Part shown: positions 7,491 through 15,488 of the stretch, in pieces
Layout: each line of letters begins with the position of its first letter
Position numbering within the stretch: position 1 is the first letter of the stretch
Origin: a virus
Direction: 5' to 3' (one strand)
Length of the DNA: 32,315 nucleotides
Virus record (IMG/VR): IMGVR_UViG_3300009071_000030
Location: 1 to 32,315 of that record
The notes under the pieces: generated by a model
Seen by the model: the letters and a program-made list of their open reading frames with translations, nothing else
Databases searched by the model: none
Told to the model about the DNA's origin: nothing
Translations under genes and position numbers: made by a program

Positions 7491-8798
7491 ATGCAAAAAT
7501 TAACTATAGATTCCTCAAGAGAATCAATTTTGAACGCGGCACTTATGGGTGTTGAGTTTGAATTCTATTCTAATTTCGATCTAGAAGCTACCCAAAAATC
7601 ATTGGCAAAGCTTCTAGATCGAAAAATTAGGTTAGAAGATAAGGCACATTCTGATTTTCAACCTTCAGCTGAAGAGTTTAAAATGGAACCAGACATGTCT
7701 GGTGGTAAAGGCCTAATCGAGTTAGTTACTGGTCCTATTCCGTATAGAAACGCTAGGATTATGGTAATTAAAATGCTTAATTGGATATCTGAAAATGGAT
7801 ATACCAATGATAGGGCGTCAATCCACATTAATTTATCTTTCGATAAAAAATATTTAGAGGATCCTGCACTTATTTCTAAGATGAATGTTCTTAAATTTAT
7901 CTTAGACTTTGATGAGCAACAAATCTATAAGTTTTTTCCAAACAGAGAAAAATCAGCATACGCTAAAAGTATTAAATGGGTAATGCCAAAATGGGAAGCA
8001 TTTCACTTTGATGCAAATCAAGTAGCATCAAATAATTTTAAATTTGCCGATACGAAATATTATGGTATAAACTTTTCTAAAAAAGAAAAGAACTATCTTG
8101 AGTTTAGATATTTGGGTGGTGCAGATTATGAGGAAAAAACGGATAATATTTTATACCTAATTGAAAGGTTCCTAATGCAAATGTGGAACTCTTGTAACGA
8201 TCCTCGTTTTACTGCTGAAAATAAAATTGAATTACAGAGAATTATAAATAAGAATAAACCCATAATGGATATGCTCAAAGATTACTCTAAAGTATCTGAG
8301 CACTGGCCAGATATACAAATATTAGTCGATCTACAAGATAATCCAACTATTATACGAGTACAATGGGAAAGGTTTAAAAATAGAGTTATGGATCTTATTG
8401 TAAATGGATCAATGACCGCTGGTGTTATAAACTACGATTCAGATTATGGCGCGGTACAGGTTAAAGATGGTAAATTTCCAACTGTTTATCTTTTAGAAAA
8501 TTTTGAATTTATTGATTGTGAACTTGCAGGTAATTTAACTAATTGTAGTTTTTATAACTGCAATATCACGAGTTCTGCTGTTATGTGGGGTAGTTTATAT
8601 AGAGCTACTAAAGTGAAAGACTCTAAAGTTGAATCTAGTTATACGCATGGTAGTTGTGAATTAACCAACTGTTATGTTGCCGGCAGAGACACTATGTTTA
8701 GGGGTAAAATGATAGGTGGTATATTTAGAGAGGGCTTCACTAGCAAAGATGCTAGGTTTGAAGAAACAGAAATTGTTGTAAGTAAAAAAATAAAATAA
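7491..8798 (+). CDS. Amidoligase-like (GS-fold COOH-NH2 ligase) with C-terminal beta-helix domain
   Basis: 435 residues. Residues about 15-235 carry the ordered signature of the phage/bacterial amidoligase family (glutamine-synthetase-like fold): GVEFEF at 20-25, EPDMSGG at 66-72, IELVTGP at 76-82, SIHINLSFD at 110-118 (compare 'GLHVHV' in the family) and YLEFRYLGG at 202-210. The acidic residues, His112 and Arg206 fit the metal- and ATP-binding positions. Known members are predicted to form amide bonds between carboxyl and amino groups, modifying peptides or cell-wall material. Residues about 235-310 look helical. Residues about 331-430 are a run of short beta-helix-like rungs (FEFIDCELAGNLTNCSFYNC) resembling pentapeptide repeats. 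The gene lies between the S1-like gene and baseplate genes, so the product may modify virion proteins or host envelope. The substrate is unknown. The start has an A/T-rich leader and no Shine-Dalgarno. Confidence 0.7.
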   Translation: MQKLTIDSSRESILNAALMGVEFEFYSNFDLEATQKSLAKLLDRKIRLEDKAHSDFQPSAEEFKMEPDMSGGKGLIELVTGPIPYRNARIMVIKMLNWISENGYTNDRASIHINLSFDKKYLEDPALISKMNVLKFILDFDEQQIYKFFPNREKSAYAKSIKWVMPKWEAFHFDANQVASNNFKFADTKYYGINFSKKEKNYLEFRYLGGADYEEKTDNILYLIERFLMQMWNSCNDPRFTAENKIELQRIINKNKPIMDMLKDYSKVSEHWPDIQILVDLQDNPTIIRVQWERFKNRVMDLIVNGSMTAGVINYDSDYGAVQVKDGKFPTVYLLENFEFIDCELAGNLTNCSFYNCNITSSAVMWGSLYRATKVKDSKVESSYTHGSCELTNCYVAGRDTMFRGKMIGGIFREGFTSKDARFEETEIVVSKKIK

Positions 8799-8805
8799 AT
8801 AAAAA

Positions 8806-9648
8806 ATGGGTGAAATTATAAGCGGCTCAAATAATGATTTAACTACCGGAAGGTATTTTGATCCTAACTGTTTAAATCTATTCTTAGACGAAGTAGCAGA
8901 TGATATTACTGGAGCCTGTATGGTTCCTATCAATCTACCACAAAAAGAAATCATTAATATTATTAAGAGAGCTAAAAAATGGTTCTATAAAAAATATGAG
9001 TACTCTGTAAAAGAGAATTTCTATCATATACCAAGTAATGTATTTAGTACTGATTACTTTAAATCACACCGAGCACTTAATTTACCAGGCCCTGGTTTAG
9101 ATGGTGGCGGTGGAGTATACTCGGTTTATGGTTTATATGACTTAGCTTCTGGATGGAATGGTGGCGGCGGTGGAATGGATTTAAGATTCCAATCTGGTTC
9201 TGACTTTTCTATGGAAAGAATGCTATTTAGAGGTATGTATGAAGGTTCTGGAATGGCTGAGGCTGCAGAAGAATTACAATATTATGTATTGAATGCTTCG
9301 ATGGCAGACTTATCTAGACAGATTCTAGAGAATCCCATATCATATAATTATTCAAGTTTAACCGGTGAATTAAAATTCTTAGGTGATACACCTAAAGGAG
9401 ATGTTATTCTTGAGGTGTATGAGACGATACCAGATTGTGCGCTATATAGCGATGAAATTTTCTTTAGATATGTTAGTGCTAAAATTAAACAATCAATCGG
9501 TACTAAATTAGGTATTTTTAAATTTGCTTTACCCGGAAATGTTGATTTTGATTACGATGCTATTAAATCCATGGGAGATGATGAGTTAGCAGCCATTGAC
9601 GAAGAGATCAAAGGAGATGAAGGTGTTGATTGGATGATGCACTCTTAA
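8806..9648 (+). CDS. Virion structural protein, possibly neck/connector type
   Basis: 280 residues. It begins seven bases after the amidoligase stop. A helical segment (residues 46-66, KEIINIIKRAKKWFYKKYEY) is followed by beta-rich text (YHIPSNVF, RALNLPGPG), two Gly-rich loops (GLDGGGGVYSVYGLYDL and WNGGGGGMDLRF), then a helix-strand region (LQYYVLNASMADLSRQILEN, SYNYSSLTGELKFLGDTPKG, VILEVYETIPDCALYSDEIF) and a C-terminal helix pair ending in acidic residues. The pattern of 'aromatic strand, loop D-P/T-P, V-x-L-x-V-Y-E, then L-Y-D-E-x-F-x-x-Y' reminds me of head-tail joining or neck proteins of T4-like phages (gp13/gp14 region). The location just before gp25 would equally allow a baseplate wedge component. 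Structural role is probable; the exact identity is not established. Confidence 0.65.
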   Translation: MGEIISGSNNDLTTGRYFDPNCLNLFLDEVADDITGACMVPINLPQKEIINIIKRAKKWFYKKYEYSVKENFYHIPSNVFSTDYFKSHRALNLPGPGLDGGGGVYSVYGLYDLASGWNGGGGGMDLRFQSGSDFSMERMLFRGMYEGSGMAEAAEELQYYVLNASMADLSRQILENPISYNYSSLTGELKFLGDTPKGDVILEVYETIPDCALYSDEIFFRYVSAKIKQSIGTKLGIFKFALPGNVDFDYDAIKSMGDDELAAIDEEIKGDEGVDWMMHS

Positions 9649-9669
9649 ATAAATAAGATACATAGATAA

Positions 9670-10026
9670 ATGGAACTATATATAAAATATCCGAGCGACC
9701 CGAATTACGATGAAACACAGGTTCAGACTAATAGTGAGATAGAAATGTTGATCACGCAGATACAAACGTTGCTATTCACTAATAAGCGAGAGGTAATGGG
9801 TACTCCTAATTTTGGTTGCGGTTTAGAGGAACTTATATATGACTTTGGATCAAATGAACACAACATAAGATCTAGAATAACTGATCAAATAAATCACTAT
9901 TGTCCGCTTGCGACAAAATATAACATTAAAACTGAGGTGAATTTTATGAAAGGTGAAGTTAGAGATATTGCATATATAGATATTACGATAGATAGTAGAT
10001 ATGCTATTAAAGTAAGTATGCTATAA
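9670..10026 (+). CDS. Baseplate wedge protein, gp25-like
   Basis: 118 residues, the usual length for the GPW/gp25 family. The core signature reads IEMLITQIQTLLFTNKREVM followed by GTPNFGCGLEELIYDF (residues about 25-60), matching the family pattern 'I-x-x-L-L-F-T-x-x-G/K-E/R ... P-x-F-G-x-x-L-x-x-L-I/F'. The C-terminal half alternates strands (NIKTEVNFMKGEVRDIAYID). In T4-like baseplates gp25 joins wedge (gp6-gp7-gp53) to sheath initiation. It is directly followed, 17 bases on, by the gp6-like gene, the usual gp25-gp6 pairing. Confidence 0.88.
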   Translation: MELYIKYPSDPNYDETQVQTNSEIEMLITQIQTLLFTNKREVMGTPNFGCGLEELIYDFGSNEHNIRSRITDQINHYCPLATKYNIKTEVNFMKGEVRDIAYIDITIDSRYAIKVSML

Positions 10027-10043
10027 AAAAGTAAAGACAAATA

Positions 10044-11873
10044 ATGGCCGAATTAAAATTTTTAAGTACAATTAGAACCAGCGCTGATAATATTACTAGC
10101 GATGCGAGAACCTATATTTCTAGAGTGTACAATAGAGCTAATACTCTATTTACCGTGGCATCTCCATTCGCACAAATAATCAGTGTTCTATCAGAAATGG
10201 TAGAATTAATCATGTTCTATATTGAAGATTCTGTAGTAGAGCAGAACATATACACTGCACAACAGCCGGAGTCTATTTATGGAATGTCTAGATTAACTGG
10301 TCATGATGCAACCAGGGGTTTTGCAGCAACTGGTGAAATTGAATTTAGATGGAAACCGGGAGCTGATTTAAGTAAAGTAGCCGGGAATTCGTTAAACATA
10401 GATGCAAGAGCTCAACTTAAATTTGATATTAATGGCCTAACATACACGCTTTTAAATTCTAAAGATAAGTTTAAATTAGAGAAAACAAATTACAATTCAT
10501 TTAAGACTGCTATTATTCAAGGTAAATTTGAAAAACAAACAGTAACCAGTGATGGTAATAAATTGCAGTCATTTAGTATTAATACTGGTGGTATTACTGA
10601 TCACAGCAAAGTTGCGGTTAGTGTTAATGGTGAACTTTGGACCAAACACAATTCATTATATGACTTAGGTTCAAATGAAAAGGCATACTTAATTAAAACA
10701 GGAATTAGTGGAGGTCTAGACCTTTATTTTGGTAATGGTAGTTTTGGTATGGTGCCACCGGTTGGTGCAATTATTGAAGTAGAATATGTAAAACACGGAG
10801 GTTTAGCTGGTAATCTTGATGATTCGCCGGATTTAACTATTAAATGGGATGCAACGGGTACTGATTCAAATGGAACTGAACATGACTTAAATGAATTCTT
10901 AGACGTAACTATTACTTCATCACCAAAAATGGGCAGTGATAGAGAGAATACACAATTCACTAAGATTATGACTCCGATGGCAAGTAAGTCTTTTGTACTG
11001 GCAACGCCAGACAATTATGAATATTTCTTATCAAGGTATAACATGTTCTCTTATATAGATGCATATAACACAACCGATGATCAATATTTAGATGACGATA
11101 ATGTTATCTATATTTTTGCAGTACCAGATATTAAAAAGAAATTGGCTAAAAATCAAGACTATTTTACAATACCACAAGAAGAGATGTTTTTAGATCAGGG
11201 CGAGTATGATGCAATGCATAAAGTTCTTGAAGATAGTGGCCAACAAATGGTAACTACTGAAGTTGTTTTTGTTAAGCCACAAGTAAGATATTATAGTATT
11301 GATATTAATATTAGATATTTCGAAGGTTACACTAAAGATGAAATCTATAATGCAGTTAGAGCTAAAGTGTCTGAATATTTACTGAATATTACAAGAAGAG
11401 ATAAACTACCAAAATCTGATATCATCTATATCTTAGAAGAGATTGAAGGTATTGATGCGGTTAACGTTAAATTTATTTCAGAAACTGAAGAGACTGCTAG
11501 AAGATTAGGTTATTATGAATCAGTTAATGTTACAATTGCTCCACAAGAGCCCGTGACGTTAGAAACTGTTGGTAATGGTAAACAAAAGTATGTTTACTTT
11601 AAAAGAATTGAAGATGTTAAAGTAGTACCTGTTACGGACACCACTGAAATACCTTATACTGTTAAGGGCCTTGATCAATGGGGTGACATTATAATGGAAA
11701 AAGAAGAAGTTGCAGTATTTAGAGGTGGCTGGCAAGACAGAGACGGTGATGAAATCGTTGATGATGTTTTGATTAATTCCGAGGCTGCTGTTAGTATAAA
11801 CTTCGAAGCAGAACCAGTTCCTAGAACGATATACACTAGAATGCAGGCTGGAAATAGAAAAGCACTTAAATAA
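10044..11873 (+). CDS. Baseplate wedge protein, gp6-like (Baseplate J family)
   Basis: 609 residues, close to T4 gp6 (660). The N-terminal helical part (residues 25-75, FAQIISVLSEMVELIMFYIE then VVEQNIYTAQQPESIYGMSR) leads to TGHDATRGFAATGEIEF, a Baseplate_J-type opening. A mid-region beta domain (DHSKVAVSVNGELWTKHNSL) carries the insertion seen in gp6. The C-terminal signature at about 419-482 (DINIRYFEGYTKDEIYNAVR, then LPKSDIIYILEEIEGIDAVN) is typical: N-terminal strand, helix, 'L-x-x-S-D-I', then 'I-x-G-I-D'. gp6 dimers build the baseplate inner ring. Residues 565-574 (DRDGDEIVDD) resemble a thrombospondin type-3 calcium loop in a C-terminal extension. The stop overlaps the next start (TAATG). 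Confidence 0.85.
   Translation: MAELKFLSTIRTSADNITSDARTYISRVYNRANTLFTVASPFAQIISVLSEMVELIMFYIEDSVVEQNIYTAQQPESIYGMSRLTGHDATRGFAATGEIEFRWKPGADLSKVAGNSLNIDARAQLKFDINGLTYTLLNSKDKFKLEKTNYNSFKTAIIQGKFEKQTVTSDGNKLQSFSINTGGITDHSKVAVSVNGELWTKHNSLYDLGSNEKAYLIKTGISGGLDLYFGNGSFGMVPPVGAIIEVEYVKHGGLAGNLDDSPDLTIKWDATGTDSNGTEHDLNEFLDVTITSSPKMGSDRENTQFTKIMTPMASKSFVLATPDNYEYFLSRYNMFSYIDAYNTTDDQYLDDDNVIYIFAVPDIKKKLAKNQDYFTIPQEEMFLDQGEYDAMHKVLEDSGQQMVTTEVVFVKPQVRYYSIDINIRYFEGYTKDEIYNAVRAKVSEYLLNITRRDKLPKSDIIYILEEIEGIDAVNVKFISETEETARRLGYYESVNVTIAPQEPVTLETVGNGKQKYVYFKRIEDVKVVPVTDTTEIPYTVKGLDQWGDIIMEKEEVAVFRGGWQDRDGDEIVDDVLINSEAAVSINFEAEPVPRTIYTRMQAGNRKALK
11736..11765 (+). other. Possible calcium-binding loop in the gp6-like wedge
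   Basis: Codons 565-574 encode DRDGDEIVDD, which matches the 'D-x-D-G-D-x-I-x-D-D' pattern of thrombospondin type-3 calcium loops. It is a single copy in the C-terminal extension. Confidence 0.35.
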
Positions 11874-12154
11874 TGGGTTTATTTGATAATTTACTTGGAT
11901 ATAAACGTGTTAAAAGATATGACACTACTAAGGCTAGAAAGGACGAAAGACTTCATGTTGGTTACAACTATGATGCTTTGCCACCTAGTGAATTTATAGG
12001 TAGATCAATTTCTGGTCACATTCAAAGAAATCAAACAATGCAACATTTTCTAATCTTTTTAGAAGATGCGATCAAGAACCTTTTAAAGGGAACTAGGTAT
12101 TTAAAGAATTACAAAAATTATACCGTTAAAAAAGACGACAATCAAACTAGATAA
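11873..12154 (+). CDS. Small protein of unknown function between gp6-like and gp7-like genes
   Basis: 93 residues, overlapping both neighbours by a TAATG junction, which supports it as a real, translationally coupled gene. It is basic (many Lys/Arg), starts MGLFDNLLGYKRVKRYD, has a central segment SEFIGRSISGHIQRNQTMQH and a probable helix FLIFLEDAIKNLLKGTRYLK, and ends in a basic/polar tail. No family is recognised. The position between two wedge proteins suggests a small baseplate wedge component or assembly factor; T4 gp53 (196 residues) is larger, so homology to it is not claimed. Confidence 0.7.
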   Translation: MGLFDNLLGYKRVKRYDTTKARKDERLHVGYNYDALPPSEFIGRSISGHIQRNQTMQHFLIFLEDAIKNLLKGTRYLKNYKNYTVKKDDNQTR

Positions 12155-14889
12155 TGTATAATAATTTAAGATTTTTTAAGGGATTAGAATATGATTTAAA
12201 CTTCGAGAAAGATAACCTCGGGGTATATCAGGGCACGATCCACTTAGCAGAAGTTTCCACTGGTTTATACGAGACAGTCAATCTGTTTATTCTAGAAGAG
12301 TGTATCTTTAATGGTGATCCAAACATAAATTTCCCAGTCGCGGAGACTGCTAATGCAACTAAGTTTGTGTTTGAGTGGGAAGAATTTAATAGCAGAGATA
12401 GCAAAGATATTACCCTATATGATATAGATCACACTGGTAATATTCCTGTTGTTAAAGAATTAAAAACATATGTTACTGATTTAATTGATAACTCAAACGT
12501 TGATCAAATTACAGATGGTGTTAAACATTTAAACACACAGAGCAATGTAGCTATTCAACTTAATATAGCGCTAAATTCCACTAAAGAGGGACCTCATCTT
12601 AGAAACTTAAACTTATATGAATTATCTGGCGGTGTTAAAACTCTTATTGCCGTAATTGAATTTTATGGTGAAGTGGTTGCTGAAGATGAGAGGCTTAAAG
12701 TTTTACTTTCTAATTTCGGTGCAACATTAGGCGAAGCTGATTTTATGTTATTTAAAGATCATGACATTAGCGAAATGTCGCCTGATTATATTCTTTTAAA
12801 CAGAAAAAGAAAAGAGTTACTTTTAGAGTTACATAACATTAAGCCATTTGTTGGTACATATAAAGCTGTTTTAAATGCAATCGACTTTTTCGGTTATGAT
12901 AAAATCACGTTAAAAGAATACTGGTTAAATATAGATAATTCTGTTAAGAATTTTGGTAAATTATTTGCGGTGCCAGTTCCACATTCTTCAGTTAGAGGTG
13001 AAGCTACTAGAAAAAGATTAGCATTTAAGTTACCATCTAATACAATGAAGAAGACTAGCAAGTTTAGTCTTGTCTATAGATTAAATGAACCTAATGGTAC
13101 TTTTGATCAATGGGATATTCCTAATGTAACTGAAACGTTTGATTACACGCCAGAAGAAATCCTAATTAAACTATATGGTTTAAAGAACAAATTACAAAAA
13201 GAGTATTTACCATTACAGGCTAGGATTATAGATATTACCGCTGAAGGTGATTATTTTGATCAAAGAAATTTAAACGTTTGGAACAATCAAAACCCAATTA
13301 GTTTCTTTAGTGAAGGTCACGATATTAAATTTAATGTTTTTCCCAACGATAGACAATTATTTATTGAAGATATGTCAATGGTCCTTAAACCTAGTTTGGA
13401 CCAAAATAATGATACTAATAATTATAACTTATTCTTAAATTTAGGGATTGGTAATGAAGATGATTTAACTACTGCAAATAGAACTGAATTAAAAAGTATA
13501 ATTAGTACTTTTTATGAAACATATCACGATAGAGAACTTTATTCCTATAACCCTAATATTCCAATTGGATGTCCAGTTCTTTTAGATGGGACAGAGTCTT
13601 TTGATGATATTTGGGACGAAGCTCTTTTTACATGGGAAGATGCAGTGGATGCCAATTCAAATCTTAAGGTAACTTGGGATAACTGGTGGAAGGCATGGGT
13701 TTATGAAATTGAATGGGTTATTACAAGTAAAGACAGGGGCTATAACCAGACATACAGGGGAGCCATTGATGACTACTTAATACTTCCATTGATATTACCA
13801 TATGCTGACACCTATAGCGTGGAAATGAGGACGTATGACCTATTTGGACATAGATCTCACTATAGGATGAATGATGTTATCGATATTAAATTAAAGAATT
13901 TAGAACTTTACGGAATCTATAAGTGGTTAGAAGATCAATCATGGGATGCTAAAAAACTGCCATGGTCAAAATCAGGTGGTTATTGGAATTCACCACAGGA
14001 CAATCTTACTACGATTGACGAAGACATCGCTACGTTATATCTAACGCTAGACAGGGCAAACTATATTCATTTTGAAGAAGATCAAGGTATAAGATTCTCT
14101 ACTGTTAGAAGATATATGGATATTTATTCTAATTCAGGTTTTAGTGAAACTACGGGACCTTACACATGGGACGAATCTACATTTACATATAGCGATAGTA
14201 AACATCTAGCTTGGAATTTTATGAGAGTTGGCCCGGATTTAACTTCTAGTTTTAAAATTAATGATGTCCAGCAATACGATACATTAGTGATAACACACAA
14301 AAATCCTAAAACAGGCGTAATTTCTACTGGACAGCATACTATAACAAATGCAACACCTACTACTGTTAATGACGTAAATGGATGGAAACAAATAATGGAT
14401 GAATTAAATGCTAGTATTGATCCCGTTATTAGTAAGTTTAACTACAATGCGGTCTTTGAGGATTTAGATGACAATGATATTAGCGACGTATTTAGATTTA
14501 TTTTAGCAGTAGGTCGTGAATATTCAAAAACATATGATTTTGAAACTGTTTTTTTTAGAGATAATTCTGATTCAAATGTAGCCGGTGAGACTCATGTTGA
14601 ACATTTTAACCCAACATGGGATGATACTCGAGTGTTTACAGACTATGCTGAAGTTGAAAGATCAACACATATTACGATTTCAACTGATATTTCAAAGTTC
14701 CCTGGTAGAAAAAATGCCAAATGGACTATCACAAATATAACTAACCCAGAAATCACTGATATATACTATAATAATATGTGGCTGACTTACATCTTTAAAG
14801 AACCTGGATACTATTCAATTCAATTAGAGGCGGAAGACACTCACGGCAATAAAAATGTTGTAAAACGAAACATGTTAAAAGTAAAATAA
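12154..14889 (+). CDS. Large baseplate wedge protein, gp7 / tail-protein-I-like
   Basis: 911 residues, comparable to T4 gp7 (1032). Residues about 215-260 (LLNRKRKELLLELHNIKPFV, GTYKAVLNAIDFFGYD, ITLKEYWLN) match the helical 'K-x-E-L ... G-T-x-x-A-x-x-x-x-x-x-F-G' core of tail-protein-I/gp7-type wedge proteins. The remainder is mostly beta-rich. Around residues 515-575 (YADTYSVEMRTYDLFGHRSH) and 834-911 (EPGYYSIQLEAEDTHGNKNV at the end) are PKD/Ig-like modules with the 'G-x-Y-x-V/I-x-L-x-A/T-x-D' strand. The gene follows gp25-gp6 as expected for a wedge operon. The extra Ig-like modules may mount peripheral fibres. Its start overlaps the previous stop. Confidence 0.65.
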   Translation: MYNNLRFFKGLEYDLNFEKDNLGVYQGTIHLAEVSTGLYETVNLFILEECIFNGDPNINFPVAETANATKFVFEWEEFNSRDSKDITLYDIDHTGNIPVVKELKTYVTDLIDNSNVDQITDGVKHLNTQSNVAIQLNIALNSTKEGPHLRNLNLYELSGGVKTLIAVIEFYGEVVAEDERLKVLLSNFGATLGEADFMLFKDHDISEMSPDYILLNRKRKELLLELHNIKPFVGTYKAVLNAIDFFGYDKITLKEYWLNIDNSVKNFGKLFAVPVPHSSVRGEATRKRLAFKLPSNTMKKTSKFSLVYRLNEPNGTFDQWDIPNVTETFDYTPEEILIKLYGLKNKLQKEYLPLQARIIDITAEGDYFDQRNLNVWNNQNPISFFSEGHDIKFNVFPNDRQLFIEDMSMVLKPSLDQNNDTNNYNLFLNLGIGNEDDLTTANRTELKSIISTFYETYHDRELYSYNPNIPIGCPVLLDGTESFDDIWDEALFTWEDAVDANSNLKVTWDNWWKAWVYEIEWVITSKDRGYNQTYRGAIDDYLILPLILPYADTYSVEMRTYDLFGHRSHYRMNDVIDIKLKNLELYGIYKWLEDQSWDAKKLPWSKSGGYWNSPQDNLTTIDEDIATLYLTLDRANYIHFEEDQGIRFSTVRRYMDIYSNSGFSETTGPYTWDESTFTYSDSKHLAWNFMRVGPDLTSSFKINDVQQYDTLVITHKNPKTGVISTGQHTITNATPTTVNDVNGWKQIMDELNASIDPVISKFNYNAVFEDLDDNDISDVFRFILAVGREYSKTYDFETVFFRDNSDSNVAGETHVEHFNPTWDDTRVFTDYAEVERSTHITISTDISKFPGRKNAKWTITNITNPEITDIYYNNMWLTYIFKEPGYYSIQLEAEDTHGNKNVVKRNMLKVK

Positions 14890-14902
14890 TAAAAACAATA
14901 AA

Positions 14903-15469
14903 ATGGCAAACATCACTGAAATTTTAGGTACTGATTCAGTATCTTCATCGAGACCGATCATCAATAGCAATTTTGAGTTGCTAAATGATGAGTTAGCTTC
15001 TGTTACGGCTCTATTAAACCCAACGACTTCGGCTTTGAGCGGAGTATCTAAAGTAACGACCGCTGAGTTGTTAGTTTTATTAAACGGCACAAGTCTATTG
15101 TCTGTTAATAGTTTAGGAGCTGCGTTTAATACACCAGTTACTATTAGCAATGTTGCTAAACTTAACGGAACATTAGTTAAAAGTGGGGTATTGGGTACAG
15201 CAGCTGTACCGACTACACAAGTTACACCAACTGCAATCACTGCGATTACATATTTTGTTGAAGCTAACTTTACATTACCTGAAGCTGTAGATGGCCAAGA
15301 GGTTACGATTATCAATACATCGGATACTTCTAAATCTGTTTCAGGCCTAAGTCAAGAATCACTTGGAGCAACTACTATCTCGCTTGTAGGTAAAAACTCA
15401 ACAGTAACACTAAGATGCTTTAATAATGTATGGTATGTTATTTCAGCATACAATACTGACATAGTATAA
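14903..15469 (+). CDS. Small fibre-type structural protein
   Basis: 188 residues. The N-terminus NITEILGTDSVSSSRPIINS with NFELLNDEL resembles that of the collagen-like fibre at 28734 (shared pattern N-I-x-E-I-L, D-S, I-N-x-N-F-x-x-L), suggesting a common docking element. A Ser/Thr/Val/Leu-rich stalk-like middle follows (residues 35-100). The C-terminal beta domain (TYFVEANFTLPEAVDGQEVT, TISLVGKNSTVTLRCF, NNVWYVISAYN) has the 'L-P-x-A-x-x-G ... I-x-N-T ... W-Y-V-I' pattern seen in heads of many phage fibres. It probably forms a trimeric short fibre or decoration on the baseplate. Confidence 0.65.
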   Translation: MANITEILGTDSVSSSRPIINSNFELLNDELASVTALLNPTTSALSGVSKVTTAELLVLLNGTSLLSVNSLGAAFNTPVTISNVAKLNGTLVKSGVLGTAAVPTTQVTPTAITAITYFVEANFTLPEAVDGQEVTIINTSDTSKSVSGLSQESLGATTISLVGKNSTVTLRCFNNVWYVISAYNTDIV

Positions 15470-15488
15470 AACAAAATTTAATTAATAA

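Noticed and set aside
8661-8954. 97-codon reverse frame across the amidoligase end
   Set aside because: Spans the junction of two well-supported forward genes and has no recognisable domain.
14548-14556. T-run in the gp7-like gene as a frameshift site
   Set aside because: The frame continues normally through it to the TAA at 14887 and the alternative frames give no sensible extension.
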